Below, one piece after another: positions 27,124 to 42,895 of a stretch of 64,000 bases of DNA. Both the position numbers and the translations under genes were made by a program. The notes below the pieces were generated by a model that was given only the letters and a program-made list of their open reading frames with translations, had not been told where the DNA came from and searched no databases. Source of the DNA: Clavelina lepadiformis (Eukaryota > Chordata > Ascidiacea > Aplousobranchia > Clavelinidae); assembly GCF_947623445.1 (NCBI RefSeq), contig NC_135244.1:19654860-19718859 (forward strand), read 5' to 3'. Each line of letters starts with the position of its first letter. The first letter of the stretch is position 1.

Positions 27124-28546
27124 TTAAAGGTGCTTTCGTTTGAGGTTTACGCGTCTGTCCCTGAATGACGTGTGTGGTGAAAAACTTCCGGTGTTTTGAT
27201 TGAAAAAGTCGTTGGATTGCTGACGTAGCAACCTTAATTCCTCCTTCAAACGGTTGATTTCTTTCGTGGATTCTTCCTGTACGTGTTGCAATTTCTGTAC
27301 ATAAACATTTGCGAGAAATGTTTTTAGAAAGTTATCTAGTAGTTGGTCAATCTGTTTTTCACCTTAACGCGGCTTTGGGGGTTGAGTTCAAGTCGTTTTT
27401 GTAAACACTGTCAAAAAAAGTTATCAAAAACGTTACCTTGCGAAAAATTTCGTTGCCGACAAGATTTGGATTGCTGGTTGTTTGTAGTCGGTTATTTTGG
27501 GCTTGCATAAAAGTTATCTTGCTTTGGTACTGCAAAATCAATACGACAAACGTCACTGAAACGCGAAAAAACCAGACAAAATCACGGTTAATTTACGAGC
27601 ATAGTAAGCGCTTTACTTCCATTTGCAATTTTAATATCTCGTCTTCGTGCGTTTTTTCGTATTCTCCCCGTTTTTGCGCTTCTTCCATCAATTTACTTCG
27701 AAGTTCATTATTAACATCGTGGAGTTTACCTTCCTTCCCAGCAACTATGAATACAGTTGAAACACCGACATACATTTACTAGCGTGGTGGTATGTTTGTA
27801 TTCTCAAAATTAATATTTGTCGAGTACATGCTTTCTCCAGGCTTTGCTGCAGGTTTTTTAATTCCGTCTCATGTTTTTCGTTGCTTTCTTTTGTTCTTTT
27901 CTGGTTATTCTTGATTTCTTCTTCTAACTTTTGCTCCATTTTCACCGCTCGATCTTGATGGAGAATCAACTGTTCCCTCAGCGATTTTATTTCGTCTAAG
28001 TACAAACTGAAAATATTTGTTTGACTTTCTGAAATTCACTCGTAAAATATGAACACTTCAACAAAAGTGTAATATATGAAAATGTGCAATGAAATAAAGC
28101 ACAAATCATCTTAAGGCGTGAATAGATAAACGTATTACCCGACTGGTCTGACCGATTTTGTACTAGCACTTGCAGAGATTTCACGGTTTCTTGTAAACTT
28201 GTTAAATTTTGAAGGTTTTCTTCGCAATTTGTTTCAAGAAGTTCAACTTGTGACTTCAGGGACGTGTTTTGTCTGACTACATCTTGTTTTTCTTGCTCCA
28301 GTTGTGTGATAATCTAAAAAGTTTTTACAAAAGCAAAGATGTAAACAACAGAAAAACAAATTTGCAGCATAACAAAACCAATTTAGTGGCCGCCAACCAA
28401 CCTACCACTTCCCAGTTCAGTATACCCCTAACAACTTGATCAAGGTCAAAATCTGTGCTTGTGCCATCATCTTCAAATTCATGTGCATTCACAACGATAG
28501 ACTTGCAGGTCTCCTTTGGAGGACTACAAGCTGATTGGAGCTCCAT
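27124..28546 (-). CDS. CCDC152: coiled-coil protein, CCDC152-like
   Basis: Six exons in phase: 28546-28406, 28313-28139, 27995-27828, 27744-27617, 27529-27437, 27294-27124; 291 residues against about 254 in human CCDC152. After an acidic N-terminus of about 47 residues almost the whole chain is heptad-rich and lysine/glutamate-rich coiled coil (for example EEIKNNQKRTKESNEKHETE). The C-terminus, with FRKKLQHVQEESTKEINRLK and a final NLKRKHL, matches the human ending (KLQHFQEE-KNKEI and LKRRRF), which is the main basis for the name. Function is unknown in any species as far as I know. Exon 3 must use the CTTAG acceptor, because the stronger TTTTCAG 11 bases upstream shifts into a stop. Confidence 0.8.
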
Positions 28547-31500
28547 TCTGAAGTGCAGATTATAAGTTCCAAGTACTTTTAATTCGTCAAACTATTTTTA
28601 ACCCGCGTTGAAGCTTCAAATAGCAACAAATATCATGATCTATTCATTTTATTGTAATGGCAAAAATTTTGTAGGTCAAGTTACATTACTTCTATTGCAT
28701 CAAATCTACCGAAAATTAAAAATAAACACAAGTAGTCGTTTCACGGTAAAAAGAAAGAGTCCAGCAACCTATAGCCGAAAACCAGCGGGGTTGTACTGCC
28801 CAGACCTTAAATACGCAACATGGAAACCGACAATTTTGAAATTTGAAATGGTGAACTTAAATGTCTTAGATCGAACAAAGCATGAAAATGAACTGATCAC
28901 GCAAATGGCATATATGGAAAAATGTCGGCATGGATAAAGAACAAAAATATAGACAACAACGGTATTCAACAATTATACTACTTACAATAACGGTAACTTC
29001 GGTGAGATAATATACAATGTTCAAAAGAGGTATTTCCTTTTGCGCTGCAGGAGGATTGAAATAAAAAAGTAGCAAATACGTCAGCTTTAAATTCTTGTTT
29101 TTTAAATGAAAGTACGAGTACTACCAACATTTTCCAACATGGCCAGGTGGTAACTAGGGATGTGCTGTGAGGAAGATTATTCGGGTTCGTGCGAATGCGA
29201 ATATTACGAAGGTCGACACGAACGAATCCCGAATCTATTCGTATTTGAACCAAACAATAAAATTTCATCCAAAAGTTGTCAAGTCTTGCTTGTAACATGA
29301 TGTAATCGAAAAACAAATCGCTTTCTCTTGAAAAATAGTGTTTAAAAAACGATTGAAAAAGCAAATTCGTTAGGAAAACGACCTTCATTGTAAGTACTGC
29401 TGACTCTAGTTTAGCTTTGTCGGGAAATTAGATCATCATTTTTAACAAAAGTCAGTAAATTTATAAGTAGACCTAATATTGTATTCGGGTTCGCCATTGT
29501 TGGTATTCGTGTTCGCCCGAATCTTCCATAAAGGCGATATTCAGCGAATCTATTCGGGTTTGGGTCCGTATCGGCCCATCCCTAGTGGTAACAGTAAACT
29601 CGCCACTTCGCTTCCAGTATAAATATACATGTTGTGATAAGCTCGACTTTCTGCAGAAATCTTCCCCTATTGTGACGTATTAAGTATAACGTTTAAGGCG
29701 CAATAGCAAGTCAAACAAAGTAGTTTAACATTTGTAATTTGAACAGAATTAACAAAAAATGAATAACGGAATTTTCGTCTTTTACCATAAACAATTAAAA
29801 TGTTAATGTATTGTTTTAATTTCAACAACAAAAAATTTGGAAAAGGTATATTGTTTACGGTTTAACATCAATGTAGGCTAGCCCAGAGTCTAGCTTCATT
29901 TTTATGCTCCAGGCTACTTCAACGAAGGAGTGCAATTTTTGCACTTGCAAAAGTAAAACTGGCCAACGACTGTTGACAGCTGACGCTTACCTTAAACTTT
30001 ACACACCTATCTAAGTTTTTATTTCTTGAATGATTTAATGTGGGATAAAAAACTTTTTATCTTCACATTAAAATCGGAATTTTACAAGGTCTGGACTAGG
30101 GGTTGTTAACCTATTTATAGTCGTGAAATGCTAAAACGAGAATAAATTTCTGAAACAAAATATTTAAAATAAAGGAATAGACTGATATTTGATCAAAACT
30201 CTGTGACCCACTTGTTGTCATGTTTGAGAATCACTGGCTATCTAGGTTGGGCTATTCACTATCAGAAACTAGCATAGGCTTTAGTTTATATCCATCCAAA
30301 ATCACCACAATATGTTCCTACTGGTACGGTATCCGTAAAGAAAGCTAGTTAGCTGACGTGGACTAAGTGTACTCATCCACTTCTAGAAGTTGCCTAATCA
30401 AGGTACCGGTGCCGAAATACTCCGCAAAACTAAAGCAGACAACAGAAAACTTCGTACTTTTTACCACGAAGCAAGGCGGGTTAATATTTTAAGTTAATAA
30501 GGATAGTTGGTCCGAGCCCGAAACCCTTCAAACTTTGCACGAACTCCATTCCCCACGCTGGGGCACACCAATAAAAGAAGTCTTTATCGTTCGATTACCA
30601 TTCTAGGATTGGCTGAGGAATGCGCATTTTATTGCTTTTACACACAAAGCGAAGATTCTATTGGTTTCAACGACACTTAGGTGTTCTCTGGTTTGATAGA
30701 ATAAATGGTCTTTCACACGGCATTCGCATAATGCAGATGACAGCCTTCATAATGCACCTTTCCATGTTGAATTAAACTTGGTAATATTTTAATAGACTAT
30801 CAGATCATCCAAGCCAGATCACACACTAGCGCATGGATTGGTATCCACAAGAGTCTGGGTTACACCCTACACTAGACTGGGCTTCTAGGATGTCTGCAAT
30901 ATCAAATATCACCTGGTGATTAACAGACGTAGTAGAGCAGTCAAGATGAATCGACGATCATGTTCCCCAATATCAGCACAAGACACATTCACAGCAGAAC
31001 GTTTTATTGGCAAATTATGTGACAAACATTTGAAAGTTTGCATTTGAAAAATAATACACAAGAAGTTCATTTTTTCATTTAATGGCAGGCATTTTATTTG
31101 AGGTTGATTCATAAACTGATCATAGATACTTCAATTTATGTAAAAATGTCATACAGCAAAAAGAAAAGATTAACCATGTCGGATGGCCTCTGCAATAAAT
31201 CCGGGTGACTGTGCCACATTACCCGACACCATGCGCCAACATTCGTCAGTTTAGTATATCAGCTAACCAACTGTTTACAAAGACCGGCTGGTTCATGATA
31301 CACGAGAGCAAAATACAGATAACAATAAAACTTCTCACTTTCTCAAACAAGCAAAACGTTTCCAAATAAGTGATAAATCTATTATGGGTTATGGCTTGGA
31401 GTAGACTGATGAAACACACTCCGTTGCGGAACTATTTTACCCTTATGGGCCAAACGGACGCAAAAGCAAGCAAGGTAAAATACAGAAAAAGCATAACAGT

Positions 31501-32073
31501 AAGTCACTAAGCATTTAGCAGCTGCTACTGATACGCACCATGCGTTTTGCTACATGCTCAATTTGCACAAAAACAGCAGCTATAGAACTGGATACAGTAG
31601 GAACAGGATGACATATTGCAAGATCTTCAAATGTTTACAAAGCTGATCTAATAAAAGATGCAACCAACATAAACAAAGTAGTCAAACTTACAAACAAGAA
31701 TGTCTTTCTCTGGCAAGTGAAACCTATTTATTACAAATCCGCCCAAGCCCATCGGTGGCAGTCAACTGGTAAATTATTCCAAGATTTACGAGTTTTAACA
31801 AAATGTTTCTTGACACTAAAGTAGCTGATCGGTGGTAAAGGCAACCTTTTGAAAGTACATTTTTGTCATTTGCCTATACTGTGTGTTTTCAGTTTAATAG
31901 ACAAATACCAGAAGTCTGGTGTGTGTACAGTAGCTGATGAACTTGATGGATGCACTACCCTACATAAAGATATCAACAAGTTGTTTTTCTACTGTACCTT
32001 TAAGTAAAAGTTCACTTTCATGGTTTGGGGCTTCACGATATTGTGCTTTTACAAAACTGATTTGAAAAAAGCT
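28547..32073. other. intergenic interval CCDC152 / CtBP
   Basis: No supportable exon. Contents are the hAT-type element at 29155-29584 and a weak hAT-like remnant at about 30097-30236 (TAGGGGTTGTTAACC at the left, GTTTGAGAATCACTG at the right, no clear duplication). The right part, about 31-32.07 kb, is probably CtBP 3' UTR, with minus-strand AATAAA candidates near 31727-31732 and 31003-31008. Nothing recognisable lies in 30.3-30.9 kb. Confidence 0.5.
29155..29584. mobile_element. hAT-type nonautonomous element (430 bp), ATTCG-rich
   Basis: Termini TAGGGATG and CATCCCTA are flanked by a perfect 8-bp duplication GTGGTAAC (29147-29154 and 29585-29592). Both subterminal regions are full of ATTCGGGTTCG-type motifs in opposite orientation, extending the inverted-repeat character inward. 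There is no intact open frame. The family is assigned from the 8-bp duplication. Confidence 0.88.
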
Positions 32074-34882
<2,809 letters not shown>

Positions 34883-37800
34883 TTAAGATTACTACGGACC
34901 CTAACTAGCACAGTTTATTTTAAGCTGAATAGAATTTTTGACAAATATTTATTTACTTTCGCACCAGAAACACTGTAATCTTGGGTTCTAAAACAAAAGC
35001 TCTTTTTTTGTAAAAGTGATTAAATGTAACATTAAAACATGGTTGGTTAGCCTTCAGTAAAAATAAATTGGCTATCAATTGGTAGCTTACATGCCTGAAA
35101 AATTGTGCCTGAAAAATGAAAAGCCTGAAAAATGTAATGTACAAAAACCTATCAGTGACTTCATACAACATATAAAAACCAAGTGATGCATATCAAAAAC
35201 AACCAGATCGGTTGTTAAAATGAACGGCAGCTTCAAAACAATACTTTGAAATAATTACATTTGAAAGTAACATGATTATCAGGCTGTTGCTGCAATTAAC
35301 TCAATAATATACATGTTGACATTTATTATTTATTAGATTTAACGCATTCCGCAAGGCTTGGCAATGGCTTTACACTGCATTTCTACAGTCAAAAAGCATT
35401 TCTTTACACTGCGTAATAAAACATCACACCTCTAACTCTATCCACTTAAATTTTTCAAATGTGCTTTTAATCCTACTGTGCATAGACGAATAAGAAGAAT
35501 AGAGAAAACTCTTCCAGAAATGAAATTAAAACCAATAACTCAAATTATCTTACACATTCAAAACTACCAACGGCATGCAAAACTAAATCTAGGACTAGCG
35601 CCATGTGCGTATTCTACAGGAAGTCTGTTGTACACACCATTAGGATCATCATTTCCTGCCAGCTAACTAGAGATTAACAATTGGAATGCTCAACTGAAGA
35701 AAATGTCATGCGTAGCCTGACTGACATCACCCAACATATCATTTATTTGTATGAAAGTGGACTGGATATACATGCTGAAAATAAGCTTAAAAGGCTTGTT
35801 TTAGTTTATTTAAAACAAATTTTGTTGTGCACAAAGTTACTGTGATGTGTGTTGTACAGACAAGATAAATTTGAAATTACTATACAATGACTATTATATT
35901 ATGTGAGTGTGAGTTGTCAAGTTATCTACAACACGATACACGAACAAGGTCCAATCAACTTAATATCTTGTATGACCTTTGCTGCAGTACATAAGCCTAG
36001 ACATGCAATACCTCATCAGATATTATGACAACATTGTATAGTTGCGGTAACAGAATTAATATGGGATTAAAAACTTCAGACGTCCTTATCTCATACTTTT
36101 ATGAAGTGAACCACAGCAGGAGGCTTTCTCGTAAAGAACGTTAATACAAAAAAGCCAAATGCTAATGCACTGCTGCTTCACATGCATCTGTACTTACAGT
36201 AAAGAGTTACACTATCGGACTACCCTGGGCGATTTCACAAAAATTTAAAAACAGCGTAGTCTTGGGCCACCAATTTCATGAAGTCTATATAGTATACTGT
36301 ATATGAGTGAAATATGCTTCACTATCACCTATTCCTTTGTGTTGTATGGGGTAAGCGCACTGTAAAAGCGGATAGTGGTCGTAAAAGCAAACATTTTAGC
36401 ACTACAAATTCACTGCCTATTAACTTCCTCCATTAATATAAATTGGCATTCAAACGTACCCAATCCTACTTGGTTAAATCGTAAATAAATGTGTGCATAG
36501 AAACTGTGGTGTGCTTATTGTTGTTTGTTTGTTCTCGTGGGTGTTTCCTGGTTAAATATGCAAATTGTAGTCTCTGTAAACATATTTTGGGATTGAAAAG
36601 TGTGTGGCCATTATAGTACAATTCTGGATACCAAGGTAATAGACTAGTCAGCTCACAAAAATAACTCTTATAAATAACTTACAAAAACTCTTGAAAAGTG
36701 TGGTACTAAACTATAGTAGTCTAGCCTATACGTAAAAAAATATGCTCATTCAAACCTAACCAAAAGTAAGCTTTACTAAACCTAAAACAACAAACAGTTA
36801 ACACAAGAAAAAAAATTCCATCTTTTTTATATAAATTATGACATATTTAATATCTGTTATTTTTAATTAAACATACATCTTAGAAATATTAACACTTTTC
36901 TAGCGAGTAGAACTTGGAAGATAAATCTTTCCACTTTTCATCCACAAACAAAATACAGTAGCTAACTTAAATTCAATTAATTTGAAACTTAAGAAAACCC
37001 GTTGAAGCAACTTTTCCGGTCCCACCGGACAACTTTGAACTCAAATAATATAATTGAATATGCAAAAACTTGAACTTAAATTCAGACCGTGAAAAGCTAT
37101 GTAAAGGCAAACTTGTACTCAAAATTGATTGAGTTTGCAGTCCTGGTTTAAACACACTAAAATGCACAAAAATTCCTGAGTTCAACTCATAAGCACATTA
37201 GACAGGAAGACGGTTGTCACTTTGACAAGTATGTTTTCTGGTTTGTTTTGGTAAATGATCTAAAATCTGAACATCAAAAACATATTTCAAACTATTGTTT
37301 AATTCTTACCATTGACCGATGCTTGAGGTGCCAATTGTTTACATAGACACCACAATAAAAACTAATGCTCACAAGACGCAGTTAATGAAGCGAAAAAAAC
37401 AAAGTCTCAAGAGCTTACAGTGTAAAAGATGTTAAATGATAACGATTGAAGGTTAACAAAGCCATCAAACCTACATAAAATTACACAAAACATACATATG
37501 TGTGTCTTGTCTCATGCACACACTTCATCAACTAGGCCATTACTTTTGAATACTTTTAACCATTGTCTGGCCCTCAGCATCATAAAACTTGTACGTTGTG
37601 GCCCATCGCGATAAGTAGTTGCATGCCCCTGATGTTCAGTCTATGAATTACGTAAAATTGTACAAAAGATAGTATTTAATTATATAGATAGTAAGTTAGA
37701 TATATCGTAATTAAATAAACAGATAGCTAATTACACTTTAGGAGAATAAATTTTAAAAAGATTACTTTTTTTCACTTATAGAATTCCTAATGGACAAAGG

Positions 37801-38338
37801 TATCATACTTAAAGTTGTGATTTCATTAATGATGTATGATAGACATTAGAAATCAACTTGTATTTTGTGTATTTGAAGTTACAAAATCACTTGCAAACTA
37901 TTCACAATTTGCAATGTCAAGGAAACAAGTGAACTTTAACATTTTGCTGTTGTTTTGCAAAATAAAACGTTTGACTGAAATCTCCTTACAAGATTCAGAT
38001 TTGTGAGATGAAGAAAAATTGTCAATATTTCTGCCTAATATTGAGATTCGTGTTCAATTCAATACATCTCTAATATTTTGTTTCTTGTAACATGTTTTCC
38101 TTTTAATGTGTCACTTTCTGTCGTGTTTACAAGCACGCCGGGCTTTTGCTTGGAATAAACTTCTTATATTTAACTAACCACATATTAAAAATTACAAAAC
38201 CTAAAAGATAATAACTTGGACCACTTCAGTCTTTCAAACACCATAAAATCGAAATGGGCTAGTTAATAATGAAAATTTCATACGAATAATTGAGCCACGT
38301 GTGTTGTTATGTATGACGTAAATTGCCATGGTGTAATG

Positions 38339-38625
38339 CAGCGTGGTCCAAAGTTGGCCCGCGAGCACTGATTTTTTGGCCCGCCAACTGATAGTCAGCT
38401 TTGATAGTCGCTATTGTCGAGGAAGAACCTCGACCGCAGATGTCACATTGATCAGCATTTAATAGATAAATTTTGAACTATTCTAATTTCAGTTCTAATA
38501 TCAATGTCACATTGTATTTCAGTTCTAATTTCACATTTTTTCAGTTCTAATTTAAAAACATTGGCCAGCAAGATAAAAAAAAATTCTGATTTTGGCCCGC
38601 GATATAAAGAAGTTGGACCACGCTG
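38339..38625. mobile_element. hAT-type nonautonomous element (287 bp)
   Basis: A perfect 13-bp terminal inverted repeat, CAGCGTGGTCCAA, is flanked by a perfect 8-bp duplication GTGTAATG (38331-38338 and 38626-38633). Subterminal TTGGCCCGC motifs recall the GCGGGCC motifs of the element in SDAD1. The interior is noncoding, with an internal TTTCAGTTCTAAT repeat. Confidence 0.92.
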
Positions 38626-39039
38626 GTGTAATGTATAACATCGTTGGTGTTGATGGCCATGTGCCATTAGCAAGCTGAGTGTGTAAGGTTGTGGAAGTGG
38701 GGTTAAAATAAAAACGATATATCACTAAATTGCAAAATTTTTAATAGTTTTTCGGGTCAAGCGCAATAGTGCACAACCAAATACATTGTATACTAGACCC
38801 TAATTACTCAACTTGTGACGTGATTTGGTTGTGCACTTCTGCATTATACCCAGTTTTTCTTTGATACAGTACAAAAATTTTTTTAATACTTTTTCTTTGT
38901 TACAATCATATACTCTTCATCTGAGTAAAGCCTTTACCATGTGATGCGCAGAATGCATCCATTTTTTAAATTATAAAAGTAGGTAGGCCTGATGTCTTCC
39001 ATTGTTTAGAACTTAGGCCTATAAGCCATATAAGTGGAA

Positions 39040-39225
39040 GGTGGGGCACTTGCATGCATGAGACTCCTTTATCTGCACCTCAAATTTTTTCGTATTCACA
39101 CCGATTTATAATAAATAAACAAGAAAAGTAGGTTGCTTGAGCGTCAACTTATAATAAATAAACAGGGAATAAAAGGATATGTGCAAACCATTACACCAAA
39201 AAATGTATGATTTGTAGTTGAAAAG
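39040..39225 (+). repeat. dispersed repeat family A, copy 2
   Basis: Aligned by eye with 20440-20660. Shared order: GCATGCA, CTGCACC-CAAA, TTTATAATAAATAAAC (here duplicated about 50 bases apart), ATTACACCAAAA and AGTTGAAAAGTGCC. It is diverged and noncoding. Confidence 0.4.
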
Positions 39226-41079
39226 TGCCATACTTTCCACTCAGGCCTACAACTGCAAGAATTTGAAAAAATTTCACCGCTCATACCAGATAACAAGATG
39301 GTAGCCGTAACCTGGTAAAAGTGTAGGCCTAAGCTATATGCCTATCCAAGTAGTAATGTAAATGAAACTGTCAAGAGATGAGAGAGAAACTTTTCGGTTT
39401 GAGTGTGTAAATTTAGAAATTTAAATGGTGAAAAATAGTTGAAATGTGCATAAATGCAGACAGCGTGCATGGTGTTTTCCCTACAGAATAAATCAATGAT
39501 CAATAAATTACAAAAACAGGCCATAGCCCATAAGTTCAGAATAAAATGGTTGTATATAAAAGGGTAGGATAGACTAGCCAATACGCGAAAATATTTCTTT
39601 CAGGTCAACTAAATTTTGGATAAAAAAATGTACACATTGCACAGCAAAGATTTTCATGTCATTAGAATCTGAGTAATCTCATTCTCCATGACATACTTTA
39701 AAATGACAACATTTCAAACATTATCTTTTATGTGGTACCAGGTGTTTTATCGGCACTTTTTGCGTCAATGTGCGAATGCAAAAAAAAAATTGAACCTTTA
39801 TTGAAGCTGGTTTTCTTGTGTTCTGACTGGTAAATTTTAGCTGTATACGAGGCATCATGTATTTATTAATATTGAAGCCTTGCTGAACCTTTGCAATAAA
39901 ATGAAACGTCAGACAACATTTGCCCTGTGCTTTCAACAATATAAACATGTTTTACATCATTGGTTCTTTAGTGCGAGATAACGGCTGGTATTGAAATTTT
40001 TCCTCCATGCAGTCCCTGACAAAAAATAAGCAATATTATACTCGCAAGGCACTCAGTTGAGTTAGCTCAATATGACGAACATGACAACAACACTCTTCAC
40101 AAAGTTTAGAACGGTAGGATAAAGAGATGACGAACATGCGGCCCGCAAATCAGTTTGACAATTGCTCTTGCATGGCGAAGCATTCAGTTGAGACCAGCAG
40201 TCACGAACATTCTTTGACCTGCTTCTAATCTTTGCACAAAGCGATATCAAAAGCTGATAGCACGATTGAGTCGCAGCCTTATGTCTTCAATAGATTGTCG
40301 CACTCAACCGATGTATTTTTTACGGCCGCGGGAGCAGCTAAAAACCTGCCAAATGAAGTGGTTGAGCTTGAATGCTAATTATTATGCAAAATTTTACAGG
40401 TTTCAGTATGTATGGCTAAAAAGTTGTGTGGCCCGCTTACTCAGCTGTAACTGACAAAGTTGCCCGCGACAGCGAATAGGTTCATCACCGCTGAGCTAGC
40501 CCAATACTTCACTTGGAGAAATAAGGAACAGAAAAATAAGTACCAGACACATATGCTGCCAGGCTTTTGAGTGGAGACAAGACGCTGGTTCTACTGGGTA
40601 TTTGAAGAGAATGTAATTGGAACGGATGCTGGAGTTGACCTTGACATTTGACTTGCCTGCCACCAGCTAACTACACCGAAAAAAGGTGTAAATAATTCTA
40701 ACTCACAAATAAATAATTCTACAGGTCGTAAGGGCAGGGGTTTTATAGAACTTTTTACAGAGCAATGTAGTTTCTTGACATGAAAAAACAACAGGTTTTA
40801 CTATATAAATATGTTTACTTACTAGGTACCTTATCAAAGTTAGACCAATGCTATAAAAGTGATTAAAAAAGAAACTCGAAGATAAGAGAGCTGCACAAAA
40901 ATGTTAAGATAGATGGAGGAACTGATCATGCGTAAGTGTGCGAAGAGCTCTCTAGCTCCTACGGTTGGTGAAATATTTAAAGATTTGTGCAGAGATCAGA
41001 CTTTTGCCTGAACGGGAAATTTAGCTTTCTTTGAGGTAAGTGCGTTTGTTTTCCTGACTAAAAAGTATGGCAGTTTTTG

Positions 41080-41150
41080 ACGAGAACTCAAGCGTGTAAA
41101 GACGCAAATTTTGGCGTGATGGCTTGCATTGAAGCTTTAATTCTTTTTTC
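41080..41150 (-). repeat. dispersed repeat family A, copy 3 (partial)
   Basis: The reverse complement contains CATCACGCCAAAATTTGCGT and TTCTCGTCAAAAACTGCC, matching the core of the copy at 20.6 kb. Only the core is recognisable. Confidence 0.4.
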
Positions 41151-41384
41151 AAGATGGTGTGGAAAAGTATAAGAGACACGACTAGCCAACATGTGAAAGT
41201 ACAGAAAGTGCGAAATTTTGTGCCAAAAATCCCTAAATTTTTACAGTTTAATTTTTTTTAAATGGATTTTCATAGACAAGATTAGTAACCCTTTTCTTAC
41301 AATCTTAAAGGTTGCCAGTATTTCACTGGAAAAAATTGTCCATTCAAAGCTCTTTTTTACAGATTTTTGCTTAACATAAATCAA

Positions 41385-41410
41385 ATGTTATAAGTTATAA
41401 CTTATAACAT
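41385..41410. repeat. perfect 26-bp palindrome
   Basis: ATGTTATAAGTTA is followed without a spacer by its exact complement TAACTTATAACAT. It is AT-rich, noncoding and has no flanking repeat that would make it a transposon end. Confidence 0.8.
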
Positions 41411-41911
41411 AATAATCTAAGCCTAACATAAATCTACATTCTAATCTAAATTTAACTTTAATTAAACCTAAATAACTAGAATCAAGTTTTTGCATACTAA
41501 TTCTCCTAATCTAATTGCCTATCTTTAACTATGAGCTGCGTGACCTACTTTTAGTGAAATAGTCACTCTCAATCTTAAAACATGGACCAGTTTCAATTAG
41601 GCCCTAGCTACCAGCAAAATTTTCTATATTCTTATCAAAACAACGTTGCTGTTGTCATGCTTTCCACTACGACCTATAACTAACGCAAACAAATAGGCCT
41701 AGTTCTACAGTACGTTCCGATGGATCAAGCAGTAATGGTATTCATGGATAGGCAGTTTGTATTTTTTTCATTTTCATATGGGCCTAAGCTATTGCTTGAA
41801 TTTAGGACTCAACAGAGCCAACGAACAGAAGAAAGCGTCGTTTATTCCGCACTTTGTTTAAGAATCATGAGTCAATAGGCTATATTACAACTATAGAACC
41901 AAGGAATCGAA

Positions 41912-41953
41912 AGGCCTATAGCGCCTAGGCTAACCTATAGGCGCTATAGGCCT
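41912..41953. repeat. 16-bp perfect inverted repeat built on AGGCCTATAGCGCC
   Basis: The left arm AGGCCTATAGCGCCTA (41912-41927) is exactly complementary to 41938-41953, with a 10-base loop. The arms contain the AGGCCTA motif that is over-represented across the noncoding part of the window. Confidence 0.8.
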
Positions 41954-41972
41954 AAAAATTGTATTATACCGG

Positions 41973-42062
41973 TATTGTTTATTTTTCGCCATTAACTCGG
42001 CGGAACGAAAGTTAGGATGCTAACCGAACTTGTATAGGCTTAGTTATAGGCTAGCACAATAA
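41973..42062 (+). repeat. dispersed repeat family B, copy 2
   Basis: TATTGTTTATTTTTCGCCAT, AACTCGGCGGAACGAAAGTT, GGATGCTAACC and TTATAGGCTAGCACAA align with 21318-21399 at most positions. It is noncoding and the 3' flanks then diverge. Confidence 0.5.
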
Positions 42063-42895
42063 AACACACGGTTAGGAACAATTAACGAGCAAGAAAAAGT
42101 GGTAAATGCTCCGCCACCAAGCCGACTCGGGCTAATTCTAACGTTCATTTTACTACAGCCTTGTTTTCTGGTGTGCAGCTATCAGCCTATCATACTTAAA
42201 ATTTGAAACCATCCAATATCGCATTGCTAGGCTAGGGTACGGATTGTACCAAATACAAAACACGCCTTTCCAAAAGGACTATACTAATCTACGGAGTAAG
42301 GATCGTGAGGATCTGAGAAATGTAATGTTATAATTTACCGTAAGTGGAATATGGAAATTCACTATATAACCTCCATACAAATATTTTACTGGCGCTATGA
42401 ATTTTTTCTTTCGGTAACTCATTAGGAATATCAATTTACACGATATCAAAATTATGCTAGCCACGTTGTTTATGTTCATTGTGCTACCTGAGAAAAATAC
42501 AGCGCAATAGCCTACATAGTTTCGTAGATTTTCGCATGCAACTGCCACTTTAAGAAACCACAACAAACGCAAAATCTACGCATGTTATTAGTGTATACCG
42601 GGACCTAGTCTGATAGGAAATTTTCGAGGGGACAAACTTAGTTTGATATGCATTATCAGTTACAGAATTCAGTTCCAGTTGTGATAAACTATGATAACTG
42701 TTCAAAAGTTGGAGGCATGTCCCTCTGTCCACCCTGAAATGGGGTCCTTGAGTGTATATACTCAACCATTGGTAATAACTACCGAAGTGTGAGTCGACCG
42801 CATCTCTTTGAATATTATCAAGTGACAGGCGAGCCCACTCGCTACAGTTTTATCATGAGGTAGCATATTCTGCAAGGAAGAAACTTCGAATACGT

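Noticed and set aside
27438-27782. Plus-strand open frame of 114 codons
   Set aside because: Antisense shadow of CCDC152 exons 4-5.
28608-28937. 109-codon plus-strand open frame upstream of CCDC152
   Set aside because: No recognisable domain, no splice context, AT-rich composition like the flanks.
28978-29388. Minus-strand open frame of 136 codons
   Set aside because: It crosses into the hAT-type element at 29155-29584, has no similarity or splice context, and its composition follows the repeat.
30097-30236. hAT-like pair TAGGGGTTGTTAACC / GTTTGAGAATCACTG
   Set aside because: Only loosely inverted and no target duplication; mentioned in the interval entry but not called.
40130-40490. Possible further hAT element with GGCCCGC motifs and a CAGCGGTGATGAACCT-like right end
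   Set aside because: No matching left terminus and no 8-bp duplication (AGCTAGCC not repeated); at most an old fragment.
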